Shown here piece by piece: positions 1 to 7,929 of a DNA stretch of 64,000 nt. Position 1 is the first letter of the stretch. Each line of letters begins with the position of its first letter. A program made the position numbers and the translations under genes. The DNA lies in NCBI RefSeq assembly GCF_048571125.1, contig NZ_CP182343.1:1674001-1738000 (forward strand), read 5' to 3'. The notes under the pieces were generated by a model. That model was not told the origin of the DNA, searched no databases, and was given only the letters and a program-made list of their open reading frames with translations. This DNA is from Arcobacter siniprincipis (GTDB lineage Bacteria; Campylobacterota; Campylobacteria; Campylobacterales; Arcobacteraceae).

Positions 1-924
1 GCTCTTGCACCAAATTTTACTACTTTATTAATAGCAAGAATTGTTACAGGACTAACACATGGTTTATTTTTCTCTTTAGGTGCTACAATTGCAACAAGTT
101 TAGTTTCAAAAGAAAAAGAAGCAAGTGCAATTGCTGTGATGTTTGGAGGTTTAACTGTTGCAATGGTGACAGGAGTTCCTTTAGGTACTTTTATTGGGCA
201 AAACTTTGGTTGGAGAGAGACTTTTATGTTAATTTCTATTTTGGGAAGTGTTGCCTTTATTGGTATGGCATTTTTAATACCAAAAGAAGTTAGAACGACA
301 ACTCCTGCAAAATTTTTTCAACAATTAAAAATATTGGGAAATCCAAGATTATTAATTGCTTATTTAATCACAATTTTTGGATTTGGAGGAGCTTTTATAG
401 CTTTTACTTTTTTAGTACCCATTTTACAAGATATTACAAAATTTTCACCTAGTATTATTTCTATAATTTTATTAGTTTTTGGTTTATCAACTGTTGTTGG
501 AAATTTTATTGGTGGAAAACTTGCAGATGTATTTGGAGTAAATAAAGTTTTATTTGGAGCTTACTTTTGTTTAAGTATGGTTCTTTTATCTTTTAATTTT
601 TTTGTTCAAAACCAATATATCACAATAGCAATTTTGATTTTATGGGGAATCTTTGCCTTTGGAAGTAGTCCTGCTCTTCAAGCAAATGTTGTAAAATTAG
701 CCAAAATAAATGAACCTCATGCTGTAGATGTAGCATCAGGTTTTAATATATCTGCTTTTAATGTAGGTATTTCATTGTTTTCATTTTTAGGCGGTGCAAT
801 AGTTACAAACATGGGATTAGTACAAACAATTTTATTTTCATCGGGTGTTGTATTCTCATCTTTATTTTTAATCTGGATTGGATATATGATTAATAATAAA
901 GTAGTATTATCACAAACAAATTAA
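1..924 (+). CDS. MFS transporter, 5'-truncated by window edge
   Basis: The reading frame is open from base 1, so the true start lies upstream and only the C-terminal ~307 residues are seen. The first visible residues (LLIARIVTGLTHGLFFS) match the TM4 region of AraJ/drug:H+ antiporter-type MFS proteins, and a run of hydrophobic helices follows, with the usual basic loop after the sixth. Known family members export drugs or small metabolites by proton antiport. It lies 12 bases before a nitroreductase gene and heads a run of quinone/electrophile-reducing genes, so export of a related toxic compound is a reasonable inference. The substrate cannot be told from sequence. Confidence 0.85.
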   Translation, partial: ALAPNFTTLLIARIVTGLTHGLFFSLGATIATSLVSKEKEASAIAVMFGGLTVAMVTGVPLGTFIGQNFGWRETFMLISILGSVAFIGMAFLIPKEVRTTTPAKFFQQLKILGNPRLLIAYLITIFGFGGAFIAFTFLVPILQDITKFSPSIISIILLVFGLSTVVGNFIGGKLADVFGVNKVLFGAYFCLSMVLLSFNFFVQNQYITIAILILWGIFAFGSSPALQANVVKLAKINEPHAVDVASGFNISAFNVGISLFSFLGGAIVTNMGLVQTILFSSGVVFSSLFLIWIGYMINNKVVLSQTN

Positions 925-936
925 AAAGGAGAATTT

Positions 937-1686
937 ATGAACGAAATTATAAAACAATTAAGTAATAGAAAATCAATAAGACAATTTACAGGTGAAATTA
1001 TAAGTGATGAAGACCTTGAACTTATCATAAAAACAGCACAAAGATGTCCTACTTCTATAAATGGGCAACAAATATCTTTAGTGTATACAAGAGATAAAAA
1101 TAAAATTAAACAAATAGCAGAACTTTGTGGTGGACAACAACAAGTGGCAACAGCTGATGTATTTATTTTTATATGTGTTGACTTTAATAGAACTATTTTT
1201 GCAGTTGAGCAAACTGGAGAAGAACATCAAATTGATAAATCAGCTGAAGGTGTACTTGTGGGTGCCGTTGATGCTGGAATCATGTTAAATGCAATACAAA
1301 TAAGTGCAGAATCACTTGGTCTTGGAACAACTGCAATTGGAGCTGTAAGAAACCAACCAGCTGCTATAATTGAGTTATTAGGACTTCCACCAAAAACATT
1401 TCCAATTGTTGGAACTACTATTGGAGTACCTACAAAAGAAGCAAAAGATGCTCCACTTAAACCTAGAATTCCAATTGAAAGCTTTGCTTTTGAAGATAAA
1501 TATGATGATAAAAAAGTAAAAGATGGTGTTTTATTATATGAAAAACAAATGAAAAAATTCAGAGTTGATAATAATATGAACTATTTACAATCATATTGTG
1601 AGCAAACTGCAGGTTATTATAAAAATATCTATTTTAGAAAAATTGAAGAAAACTATACAAAACAAGGTTTTGTATTTAAAGATTAA
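937..1686 (+). CDS. NfsA-like oxygen-insensitive nitroreductase (FMN)
   Basis: A 249-residue flavin reductase of the NfsA/FRP branch of the nitroreductase superfamily. It opens with the family signature NRKSIRQFT, followed by QRCPTSINGQQ, which in relatives lines the FMN pocket, and it has the family's usual length (about 240-250). Relatives reduce nitroaromatics, quinones and chromate by two electrons with NADPH, as soluble cytoplasmic dimers. The start follows a strong AAGGAG. The gene sits between an MFS exporter and two ABM-domain proteins in a tight same-strand run, which suggests quinone or nitro-compound detoxification. The natural substrate is not known. Confidence 0.88.
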   Translation: MNEIIKQLSNRKSIRQFTGEIISDEDLELIIKTAQRCPTSINGQQISLVYTRDKNKIKQIAELCGGQQQVATADVFIFICVDFNRTIFAVEQTGEEHQIDKSAEGVLVGAVDAGIMLNAIQISAESLGLGTTAIGAVRNQPAAIIELLGLPPKTFPIVGTTIGVPTKEAKDAPLKPRIPIESFAFEDKYDDKKVKDGVLLYEKQMKKFRVDNNMNYLQSYCEQTAGYYKNIYFRKIEENYTKQGFVFKD

Positions 1687-1698
1687 AAAGGATATATC

Positions 1699-1995
1699 AT
1701 GAAAAATATAGTAATCGTAGCTAACGTTAAAGTAAAATATGAATTTAAAGATGAAGTTTATAATGAACTTGTAAAATTACATGAAGCAACTCATAAAAAT
1801 GATGAGGGTTGTATTCAATATGATTTACATAAAAACTTAGAGGATGAAAATAGTTTTACTTTTGTAGAAACTTGGCAAAATGCAAAACTTTTAGATGAGC
1901 ATATGCAAAAAGAACATTTTTTAAAATTTGCCCAGTTTGTAGATGGAAAATTAGAAAGTATGGATATACAAAAATTAGAAAAAGTAGAAGCTTAA
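1699..1995 (+). CDS. ABM-domain putative quinol monooxygenase (copy 1)
   Basis: A 98-residue single-domain protein of the antibiotic biosynthesis monooxygenase (ABM, dimeric alpha/beta barrel) family. The pattern of an early strand, then HEATHKNDEGCIQYDLH, then FTFVETWQNAKLLDEHM and a late KEHF matches YgiN-type quinol monooxygenases. Such proteins act as cofactor-free dimers on quinols or related aromatics. The start has a good AAGGA Shine-Dalgarno. It is followed after one base by a second, divergent ABM gene, so the two may form a heterodimer; that last point is inference. Confidence 0.8.
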   Translation: MKNIVIVANVKVKYEFKDEVYNELVKLHEATHKNDEGCIQYDLHKNLEDENSFTFVETWQNAKLLDEHMQKEHFLKFAQFVDGKLESMDIQKLEKVEA

Positions 1996-1996
1996 T

Positions 1997-2299
1997 ATGA
2001 TTATTGCAATTGTAAAAGCAAAAATAAAAAATAATAAACATGATGAGCTAAGAAAAATAGCAAATATTTTGCAGTATGAATATGCAGTAAATGAAAAAGG
2101 TTGTGAACAATATGAGTCATTTATTGATGGTGATACTTTTATCACCATTGAAAGATGGAGTTCTCAAGAATTGCTTGATTTACACCTTGAAGCCCAGCAT
2201 GTAAAAGTTTATGTACCTAAGTTAAGAGAGTGTGTTGTTGATGAAACATTTGATGTACAATTTATAAAAAGTGATGATGTTTCTTTCGTAAAAATATAA
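1997..2299 (+). CDS. ABM-domain putative monooxygenase (copy 2)
   Basis: A second 100-residue ABM-fold protein, one base downstream of the first. It shares the core layout (ANILQYEYAVNEKGCEQYESF, then TFITIERWSSQELLDLHLEAQHV), but the two copies differ at most positions, so the pair is old rather than a recent duplication. The Shine-Dalgarno is weak, consistent with translational coupling to the previous gene. Family members are cofactor-independent monooxygenases or small-molecule binders. An Old Yellow Enzyme follows in the same run, so a quinone or enone substrate fits. No substrate can be assigned. Confidence 0.75.
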   Translation: MIIAIVKAKIKNNKHDELRKIANILQYEYAVNEKGCEQYESFIDGDTFITIERWSSQELLDLHLEAQHVKVYVPKLRECVVDETFDVQFIKSDDVSFVKI

Positions 2300-2318
2300 A
2301 AAGATTCAAAGGAAATTT

Positions 2319-3347
2319 ATGAGTTTACTATTTACAGAAGGACAAATAGGAAATTTGAAATTAAAAAATAGAATAGTTATGCCTCCTATGTGTATGTATT
2401 CAAGTGATAATAGTGGTGAATTAAAAACTTTTCATAAAGGACATTACTTAGCAAGAGCCATTGGTGGTGTTGGTTTTATTATTGTTGAAGCAACAGCTAT
2501 TGAGCCAAGGGGAAGAATATCTGCTAATGATTTAGGTCTTTGGGATGATTCTTTAATTGATGCTCATAAAAAACTAAATGAACAAATGCACTCATTTGGA
2601 GCAAAAACTGCTATTCAAATAACTCATGCTGGTAGAAAATGTACAGTAGAAGATGAAACTCCTATTGCACCAAGTGCTATTGCTTTTAGTGATAATAAAC
2701 CTTTTAAAATGCCAAAAGCTGCAACACTTGAAGATATAAAAAATATAAAAGAGTTATTTGTTAAAACTGCACTTAGAGCTAAAGAAGCTGATTATGATGC
2801 AATTGAACTTCATGGTGCACATGGATACTTTTTATGTGAATTTTTATCACCATTAAGCAATTTAAGAGATGATATTTATGGTGGAAGTTTAGATAATAGA
2901 TGTAGATTACTTTTAGAAACAGCAAAAGAGATTAAAGAAAAAGTTGATTTGCCTTTGATTGTAAGAATTAGTGCTGATGAATGGATGAATGAAGGTTGGA
3001 ATATAGAAGACTCAATTTATCTATCAAAAGAGCTTGAAAAAGTAGGAGTTGATTCTATACATGTTTCATCTGGTGGAAATCAAGAAAAACCAAATAAACC
3101 AATAAAATTAAAACCTATGTATCAAGCTGATTTTGCAAAAGATATAAAAGAAGAAGTAAATATTCCTGTGATTGCTGTTGGACTAATTACAACAGCACAA
3201 GAGGGTGAAAAACTTTTAGAAGAAAGATATTGTGATTTTGTTGCATATGGTAGAGAATTATTGCGTTCTCCTAATTTTGCATTTCTTGCAGCAAATGAAT
3301 TTAATGAAAAAGAGTTAATAAACTCTTCATATATGAGGGCATTTTAG
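2319..3347 (+). CDS. Old Yellow Enzyme family NADH:flavin oxidoreductase (YqjM-like)
   Basis: A 342-residue FMN TIM-barrel ene-reductase. It shows the class hallmarks: MPPMCMYS with Cys25, equivalent to the redox-tuning cysteine of YqjM; ITHAGRK; HGAHGYFL; and SPLSNLRDDIYGGSLDNR. Length and motifs match the 'thermophilic-like' YqjM branch rather than classical yeast OYE. The enzymes reduce activated C=C bonds of enones, maleimides and quinones with NADPH. The start has AAAGGA at good spacing. The stop overlaps the next gene's GTG by one base, so the two are translationally coupled. The context points to electrophile detoxification. Confidence 0.92.
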   Translation: MSLLFTEGQIGNLKLKNRIVMPPMCMYSSDNSGELKTFHKGHYLARAIGGVGFIIVEATAIEPRGRISANDLGLWDDSLIDAHKKLNEQMHSFGAKTAIQITHAGRKCTVEDETPIAPSAIAFSDNKPFKMPKAATLEDIKNIKELFVKTALRAKEADYDAIELHGAHGYFLCEFLSPLSNLRDDIYGGSLDNRCRLLLETAKEIKEKVDLPLIVRISADEWMNEGWNIEDSIYLSKELEKVGVDSIHVSSGGNQEKPNKPIKLKPMYQADFAKDIKEEVNIPVIAVGLITTAQEGEKLLEERYCDFVAYGRELLRSPNFAFLAANEFNEKELINSSYMRAF

Positions 3348-4267
3348 TGCATAAAGAAGAAAATAAAACCAAATATTTTATTGGTATGTTGATAGCTATG
3401 TTACTTTGGGGAGTTGCATGGACTTCTGGAAAAGCAGCAGTTGAACACTCAAATATACAAGTGGCATCATTTTGGAGATATACTATTTCTTTTATTGGAA
3501 TGATACCTGTTATGATTTATATGAAAAGATCTTTAAAAACTGACTTTCTAGGATATATTTATATGATTTTGGCAGCATTATTAAGTGCAGCTTTTAGTTA
3601 TCTTTTTTTTGCAGGTCTTGCCCATGGAGAAGCTGGATATGGAGGGACTATGGTAACTTCATTGGTTCCTTTAATCACTTATTTTTTGTCTATACTTATA
3701 TTTAGAACAAAAGTATCAGCTAAGCAAGTATTTGCCTTGGGTATTGGTGTATTTGGGGCTATTGTATTATTGAAAATTCCAATGGAGGGATTAGGCTTTT
3801 TAAATCTTGATAGTATATATTTTTTAGTCTGTGCTATTGTTTGGTCTTTTGTTACAGTTTTAACACAAAAGGCTTCAAAAAGAGTTGACCCTATGTTTTA
3901 TACTTTAGTAATCTTTGGTGTAACTGCCTTTACAAATATGATTTTCGCCTTACCACATCATCCTTTTGAAATAGGGTTGTATGATTCTATATTCTGGTTA
4001 AATATATCATTTGTAGGATTATTCTCAGGAACTTTTGCAATGGCAATATTTTTTGCAAGTGCAAGCAGAATTGGTGCACATAATACTGGAGTATTTATGT
4101 TTATAGTTCCAGTTGGAGCTATTATATCTAGTTATTTTGCTTATGATGAAAAAATTGCTTTGTCTACTATTCTTGGTTGCTTGTTGTCTCTCGTAGCAGT
4201 AATTTTATTTAATAAAAAAAGTAAATTAGAAAAAATGAGATTAAAAGAAGAAGAACTAATTGTTTAA
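3347..4267 (+). CDS. EamA/DMT-family transporter
   Basis: A 306-residue inner-membrane protein with about ten hydrophobic helices and two tandem EamA repeats (first half beginning IGMLIAMLLWGVAWTSGKAA, second half around LDSIYFLVCAIVWSFVTV). Family members of the drug/metabolite transporter superfamily export amino acids, nucleobases or other small metabolites. The start is GTG and overlaps the OYE stop codon (TAGTG), so it is part of the same operon. A hairpin followed by a T-rich stretch lies 28 bases after the stop and probably ends the operon. Confidence 0.87.
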   Translation: MHKEENKTKYFIGMLIAMLLWGVAWTSGKAAVEHSNIQVASFWRYTISFIGMIPVMIYMKRSLKTDFLGYIYMILAALLSAAFSYLFFAGLAHGEAGYGGTMVTSLVPLITYFLSILIFRTKVSAKQVFALGIGVFGAIVLLKIPMEGLGFLNLDSIYFLVCAIVWSFVTVLTQKASKRVDPMFYTLVIFGVTAFTNMIFALPHHPFEIGLYDSIFWLNISFVGLFSGTFAMAIFFASASRIGAHNTGVFMFIVPVGAIISSYFAYDEKIALSTILGCLLSLVAVILFNKKSKLEKMRLKEEELIV

Positions 4268-4294
4268 TAATTGTTAAATAATTTAAGATAAAAT

Positions 4295-4320
4295 AACATC
4301 TTTTAAAGATGTTTTAATTT
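4295..4320 (+). terminator. Probable rho-independent terminator of the 1-4.27 kb operon
   Basis: AACATCT pairs with AGATGTT across a short T/A loop, followed by TTTTAATTT. It sits between the EamA gene and the next nitroreductase, whose own Shine-Dalgarno follows. The stem is short, so confidence is moderate. Confidence 0.5.
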
Positions 4321-4337
4321 AATATAAAAGGAAAAAT

Positions 4338-4967
4338 ATGGAAAAAACATTTATGGAAGCTATGGATTTTAGACATGCGTGTAAAATCTTTGATGAGACA
4401 AAAAAGATTAGTGATGAGGATATGCACTTTATATTAGAAGCTGGTAGAAAATCTCCATCTTCATTTGGTATGGAAGCTTGGAAATTTTTAGTTATAACAA
4501 ATGAAGAATTAAAAGCAAAATTAAAACCTTTTTGTTGGGATCAAGCTCAAATTACAACTTGTTCTCATTTAGTAATTGTATTAGCAGGAATTGAAGGTGT
4601 TAAACCAGAAAGTGGAATTCCTGAAAAAAGATTTGCAAGAAGAGAAATGCCTAAAGAAAAATTGGATTTTTATTTAAATCTTTATGCAGAACATTTAAAA
4701 GAGACTTTAAGTAATGACAAAAATATCTACTCTTGGACAGCAAGACAATCATTTATTGCATTGGGTAATATGATGACAGCTGCTGCTATAAAAGGAATTG
4801 ATTCTTGTCCTATTGAAGGTTTTGATAAAGAGGGGGTTGAAGGTGTATTAGGTCTTGATACTTCAAAATTCCAACTAACTTGTGTTCTTCCTTTTGGATA
4901 TAGAATTAATGAACAATCAAAACAACAAAGAGAAAAATTCGAAGATATAGTTGAATTTATAAAATAA
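4338..4967 (+). CDS. NfsB-like NAD(P)H nitroreductase family protein
   Basis: A 209-residue nitroreductase-fold protein of the shorter NfsB/YdgI-like branch, different from the NfsA type at 937. It has FRHACKIFD near the N terminus (arginine and basic residues for FMN phosphate), RKSPSSFGMEAWKFLVI, and a late PFGYR typical of the branch. Expected activity is NAD(P)H-dependent two-electron reduction of quinones or nitro compounds. AAAGGA precedes the ATG, and a terminator-like hairpin separates it from the upstream operon, so it is probably expressed on its own. A clear terminator follows its stop. Confidence 0.87.
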   Translation: MEKTFMEAMDFRHACKIFDETKKISDEDMHFILEAGRKSPSSFGMEAWKFLVITNEELKAKLKPFCWDQAQITTCSHLVIVLAGIEGVKPESGIPEKRFARREMPKEKLDFYLNLYAEHLKETLSNDKNIYSWTARQSFIALGNMMTAAAIKGIDSCPIEGFDKEGVEGVLGLDTSKFQLTCVLPFGYRINEQSKQQREKFEDIVEFIK

Positions 4968-4993
4968 AAGGCTAGTTTTACTAGCTTTTTATT
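4968..4993 (+). terminator. Rho-independent terminator after the nitroreductase
   Basis: GCTAGT pairs with ACTAGC around a three-base TTT loop, extended by flanking A/T pairs, and is followed at once by TTTTTATT. It starts directly after the nitroreductase stop codon. Confidence 0.75.
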
Positions 4994-5013
4994 ACAGGGA
5001 AGAAGAAAGTACT

Positions 5014-5205
5014 TTGAAAGAAAATAATTTAGAAAAAGAAGCATATAGATTAAGATTTGAATATTACAACCTATATGAAAATAAAGAATCAAAATGGCAT
5101 GAAAAGTATAAAAATCATGAACTGTATAATATCGTAGTTGAAGGATTTAAATACAGATTTCACGAAATTGCACAAGAGATGCCAAAACTATTAAAAAATT
5201 TTTAA
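5014..5205 (+). CDS. Small hypothetical protein (63 aa)
   Basis: I do not recognise this gene. It encodes a 63-residue, charged, tyrosine-rich soluble protein (YRLRFEYYNLYENKE near the start, YRFHEIAQEMPKLL near the end) that looks mostly helical, with no signal peptide and no cysteines. The start is TTG behind a purine-rich GGAAGAAG stretch. It follows a terminator and converges with the AEC transporter on the other strand (4-base overlap), so it may rely on readthrough or its own weak promoter. Its clean protein-like composition supports it as real, but no function is proposed. Confidence 0.55.
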   Translation: MKENNLEKEAYRLRFEYYNLYENKESKWHEKYKNHELYNIVVEGFKYRFHEIAQEMPKLLKNF

Positions 5206-6125
5206 TTAGTATAAAAAAATATCATAAGTGGTATATAAAATAAAGATACCAAGGTAGAAATAAATACTGCTAAAGACATCTTTTGGGGTTTTACATTTAA
5301 TAAAGTAGCAACTGTTACAGTGTTCCCTGCCAGAGGTACAATAGAAAATAAAAACATAACCATATAAAATCCATCATTTAAAAAATGTATAAAGTTTTTG
5401 TCTATAAAAATAAATATCAAAATAAGTAGTGGCCAAAGTATGAATTTGATAGCCAAAGTATAAGTGATAAATTTTTTATCAAGAGAATTATCTGTTTTTA
5501 TATTTTCCATCCCCATACCTAAAAGCATCATTCCTAAAATTGCATATGCACCTTTTAAATAGTTACTATAATCCACAAACATCAAAGGCATTTTAATATC
5601 AAGTAGATTAAATGTTATACCTAAAATAAAAGCATATATTACAGGTAGTTTTAGTGCCTTCTTTAAACTTTCTTTTGCACTAAAAGAGCCTTTTGCCGTT
5701 ATATAATATCCAACAGAATTTTGATATAAGATAGAAGCTAAAACTGTGAAAATAAATACATCTACTAATTTTGGTTCTAAAAATAATATAGCAAGAGGAA
5801 TACCAATATTTCCCGTATTTCCAGTAGCTGTACTAAAAGCTAATAAATTAGAGGTGTTATCACTCCACATATTTTTAAATATTGTCAATAAAACAAAAGC
5901 CATAATAGAACTTAAAATAAAAAAGAAAATAGGCATAAATAAAACTGAAGGGATAAGTTTTACATTTATTGTTGCATTAAATACTATCAAGGGAGCTAGA
6001 ATAAAAAGTAAAATTTTAGCAACGGTATCTTTGTTACATTTTAAAATAGAAGTACTTAAAATACCTAGTATAATACTAAAGTATAAGGGTAAGATTTTTC
6101 CTAATAGGGTTAAAAATATGCTCAA
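5202..6125 (-). CDS. AEC family transporter (auxin efflux carrier-like permease)
   Basis: A 307-residue membrane protein of about ten helices. Family features visible are the N-terminal PLYFSIILGILSTSILKC, the mid-protein FSTATGNTGNIGIPLAILF (the conserved asparagine/glycine crossover region) and a C-terminal VPLAGNTVTVATLL. Bacterial AEC members transport malate, malonate or other organic acids or amino acids. The start is TTG with AAGG seven bases upstream. It is divergent from thiI across 221 bases, which hold the thiI promoter. No partner genes point to a substrate. Confidence 0.85.
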   Translation of the reverse strand: MSIFLTLLGKILPLYFSIILGILSTSILKCNKDTVAKILLFILAPLIVFNATINVKLIPSVLFMPIFFFILSSIMAFVLLTIFKNMWSDNTSNLLAFSTATGNTGNIGIPLAILFLEPKLVDVFIFTVLASILYQNSVGYYITAKGSFSAKESLKKALKLPVIYAFILGITFNLLDIKMPLMFVDYSNYLKGAYAILGMMLLGMGMENIKTDNSLDKKFITYTLAIKFILWPLLILIFIFIDKNFIHFLNDGFYMVMFLFSIVPLAGNTVTVATLLNVKPQKMSLAVFISTLVSLFYIPLMIFFYTN

Positions 6126-6307
6126 TTATTGACCTTCAATTGTGATGATAGATGCTATCAAATATACACTTGTAATACAGTTAAATTTTTCAAAATCAAA
6201 ACTTATAATTGTAGTATCTACTTTTCCACTTAGTTTATTTATAATTAAATATTTTTTACTTAATCTACTTCTTATGTAATATTAATTTTCAATTATTATT
6301 CTTATGA

Positions 6308-6313
6308 TATAAT
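6308..6313 (+). promoter_or_regulatory. Likely -10 box of thiI
   Basis: TATAAT inside GATATAATTGCG lies 33 bases before the thiI ATG. No TTGACA is seen at -35, but AT-rich sequence precedes it, as is common for Campylobacterota housekeeping promoters. Confidence 0.6.
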
Positions 6314-6346
6314 TGCGACTAATTAAAAATAAGGGTTTAACTAATA

Positions 6347-7819
6347 ATGGAAATTTCTCCAATAAAGACGCAAAAATTTATAATAAAACTTTTTCCAGAA
6401 ATAATGATAAAAGGAACATCAGCAAAAAGGCAGATGGTAGCTAGATTACATGGAAACTTACAAAGACTTTTTTCTCGAATTTCAGAAGATATTACAATTA
6501 GAAAATTTTTTGACAAAATAGAAGTAGTTTGTCCAATAGAATTTGTAACAGAAGTAAGAATTAAACTTTTGGATACTCCAGGTATTGAATTAGTTTTAGA
6601 AGCATTGCAGTTTGATAAAATAAATACAATAGATGAAATAAAAGAGATAGTAAATACACATATGGCAAAAGAGATAGTAAACAAGTCTTTTGTAATAAGA
6701 GTTAAGCGTTCAGGAACGCATGATTTTAAATCTATTGACATAGAACAAACTGTTGGTGGATACATGTTAAATGAAAATAGAGATTTAACTAAAGGTGTTG
6801 ATTTAAGAAATGCTGAAGTTACTATAAATCTTGAACTTATAAATAATCAACTAAATATCATAACACTTAGACACAAAGGTCTTGGTGGATTTCCTTTAGG
6901 CTCTCAAGGTGAAATTTTATCTCTTATGTCAGGTGGATTTGACTCAACTGTTGCTTCTTATCTTACTATGAAAAGAGGAATTAAAACACACTTTGTATTT
7001 TTTAATCTTGGTGGAGTAGCACATGAAATTGGTGTAAAACAAGTGGCTTTATATCTATGGAATAAGTTTGGTTCTTCTCATAGGGTTACATTTACTTCTA
7101 TTGCTTTTGATGATGTTGTTACTGAGATATTTAGATCAACACATGAAACATACATGGGTGTAACACTAAAAAGACTTATGCTAAAAGCAGCTGAGAAAAT
7201 AGCAAATGATCTAAAAATAGATGCTCTTTTGACAGGTGAAAGTGTTGCTCAAGTTTCTAGTCAAACATTAAGGAATTTAGCTTTAATTGACCAATCAACA
7301 AATAAATTAGTTTTAAGACCGCTTGCTACTATGAATAAACCAGATATTATAAATATAGCGAATGAAATTGGTACAAAAAGATTTGCAGAAACTATGCCTG
7401 AATATTGTGGTGTGATTTCAAAAAATCCAACTATTCATGGCTCTTATGACAGAATGGAAAAAGAATCTAAAAAATTTGACTATTCAGTTTTAGACAAAGC
7501 AATTGAAAATGCTATTCAAATAAATGTTGATGAAATTAACGAAGATATAAAAGATATTGGAGAAATGGAGATTGTAAGCGATATTTCAAATGGAAAATAT
7601 GTTATTATTGATATTCGACAAACACCTGAGTGTATAGAGACATCTTGTGAAACTTTAAAGATTCCTTTTTATAAATTAAAAACAGAGTTTGAAAAACTTC
7701 CACAAGATAAAGAATATTTGTTTTATTGTGAGAAAGGAATATTAAGTCAATTACATGCTCAGTATTTAAAAGATGCAAAGAATTTTAACAATATAAAAGT
7801 ATATAGACCAATAAAATAA
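6347..7819 (+). CDS. thiI: tRNA uridine 4-sulfurtransferase ThiI with rhodanese domain
   Basis: A 490-residue protein in the E. coli-like three-part architecture: N-terminal ferredoxin-like/THUMP RNA-binding region (~1-175), a PP-loop pyrophosphatase domain with SGGFDS at residues 195-200, and a C-terminal rhodanese domain (~390-490) with its cysteine at about 461 (FYCEKG). A further conserved cysteine, ~354 (EYCGVIS), matches the E. coli residue that forms a disulfide with the rhodanese cysteine. It adenylates U8 of tRNA and transfers persulfide sulfur to make s4U; in many bacteria it also supplies sulfur for thiamine. It has its own TATAAT promoter. Confidence 0.95.
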   Translation: MEISPIKTQKFIIKLFPEIMIKGTSAKRQMVARLHGNLQRLFSRISEDITIRKFFDKIEVVCPIEFVTEVRIKLLDTPGIELVLEALQFDKINTIDEIKEIVNTHMAKEIVNKSFVIRVKRSGTHDFKSIDIEQTVGGYMLNENRDLTKGVDLRNAEVTINLELINNQLNIITLRHKGLGGFPLGSQGEILSLMSGGFDSTVASYLTMKRGIKTHFVFFNLGGVAHEIGVKQVALYLWNKFGSSHRVTFTSIAFDDVVTEIFRSTHETYMGVTLKRLMLKAAEKIANDLKIDALLTGESVAQVSSQTLRNLALIDQSTNKLVLRPLATMNKPDIINIANEIGTKRFAETMPEYCGVISKNPTIHGSYDRMEKESKKFDYSVLDKAIENAIQINVDEINEDIKDIGEMEIVSDISNGKYVIIDIRQTPECIETSCETLKIPFYKLKTEFEKLPQDKEYLFYCEKGILSQLHAQYLKDAKNFNNIKVYRPIK

Positions 7820-7929
7820 TAAAAAATGTATAAAAGAATTAATTATATAATTAAGAATATTTAGATATAAATTCGTTTTTAAAAAGAAAAATAATAAAAT
7901 AAGAAGAAGAAAGAAAGACAAGGTAAAGT

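Noticed and set aside
5746..6132. Plus-strand ORF of 128 aa opposite the AEC transporter
   Set aside because: It is antisense to a clear membrane-protein gene, its composition is that of a shadow frame, and it has no recognisable domain.
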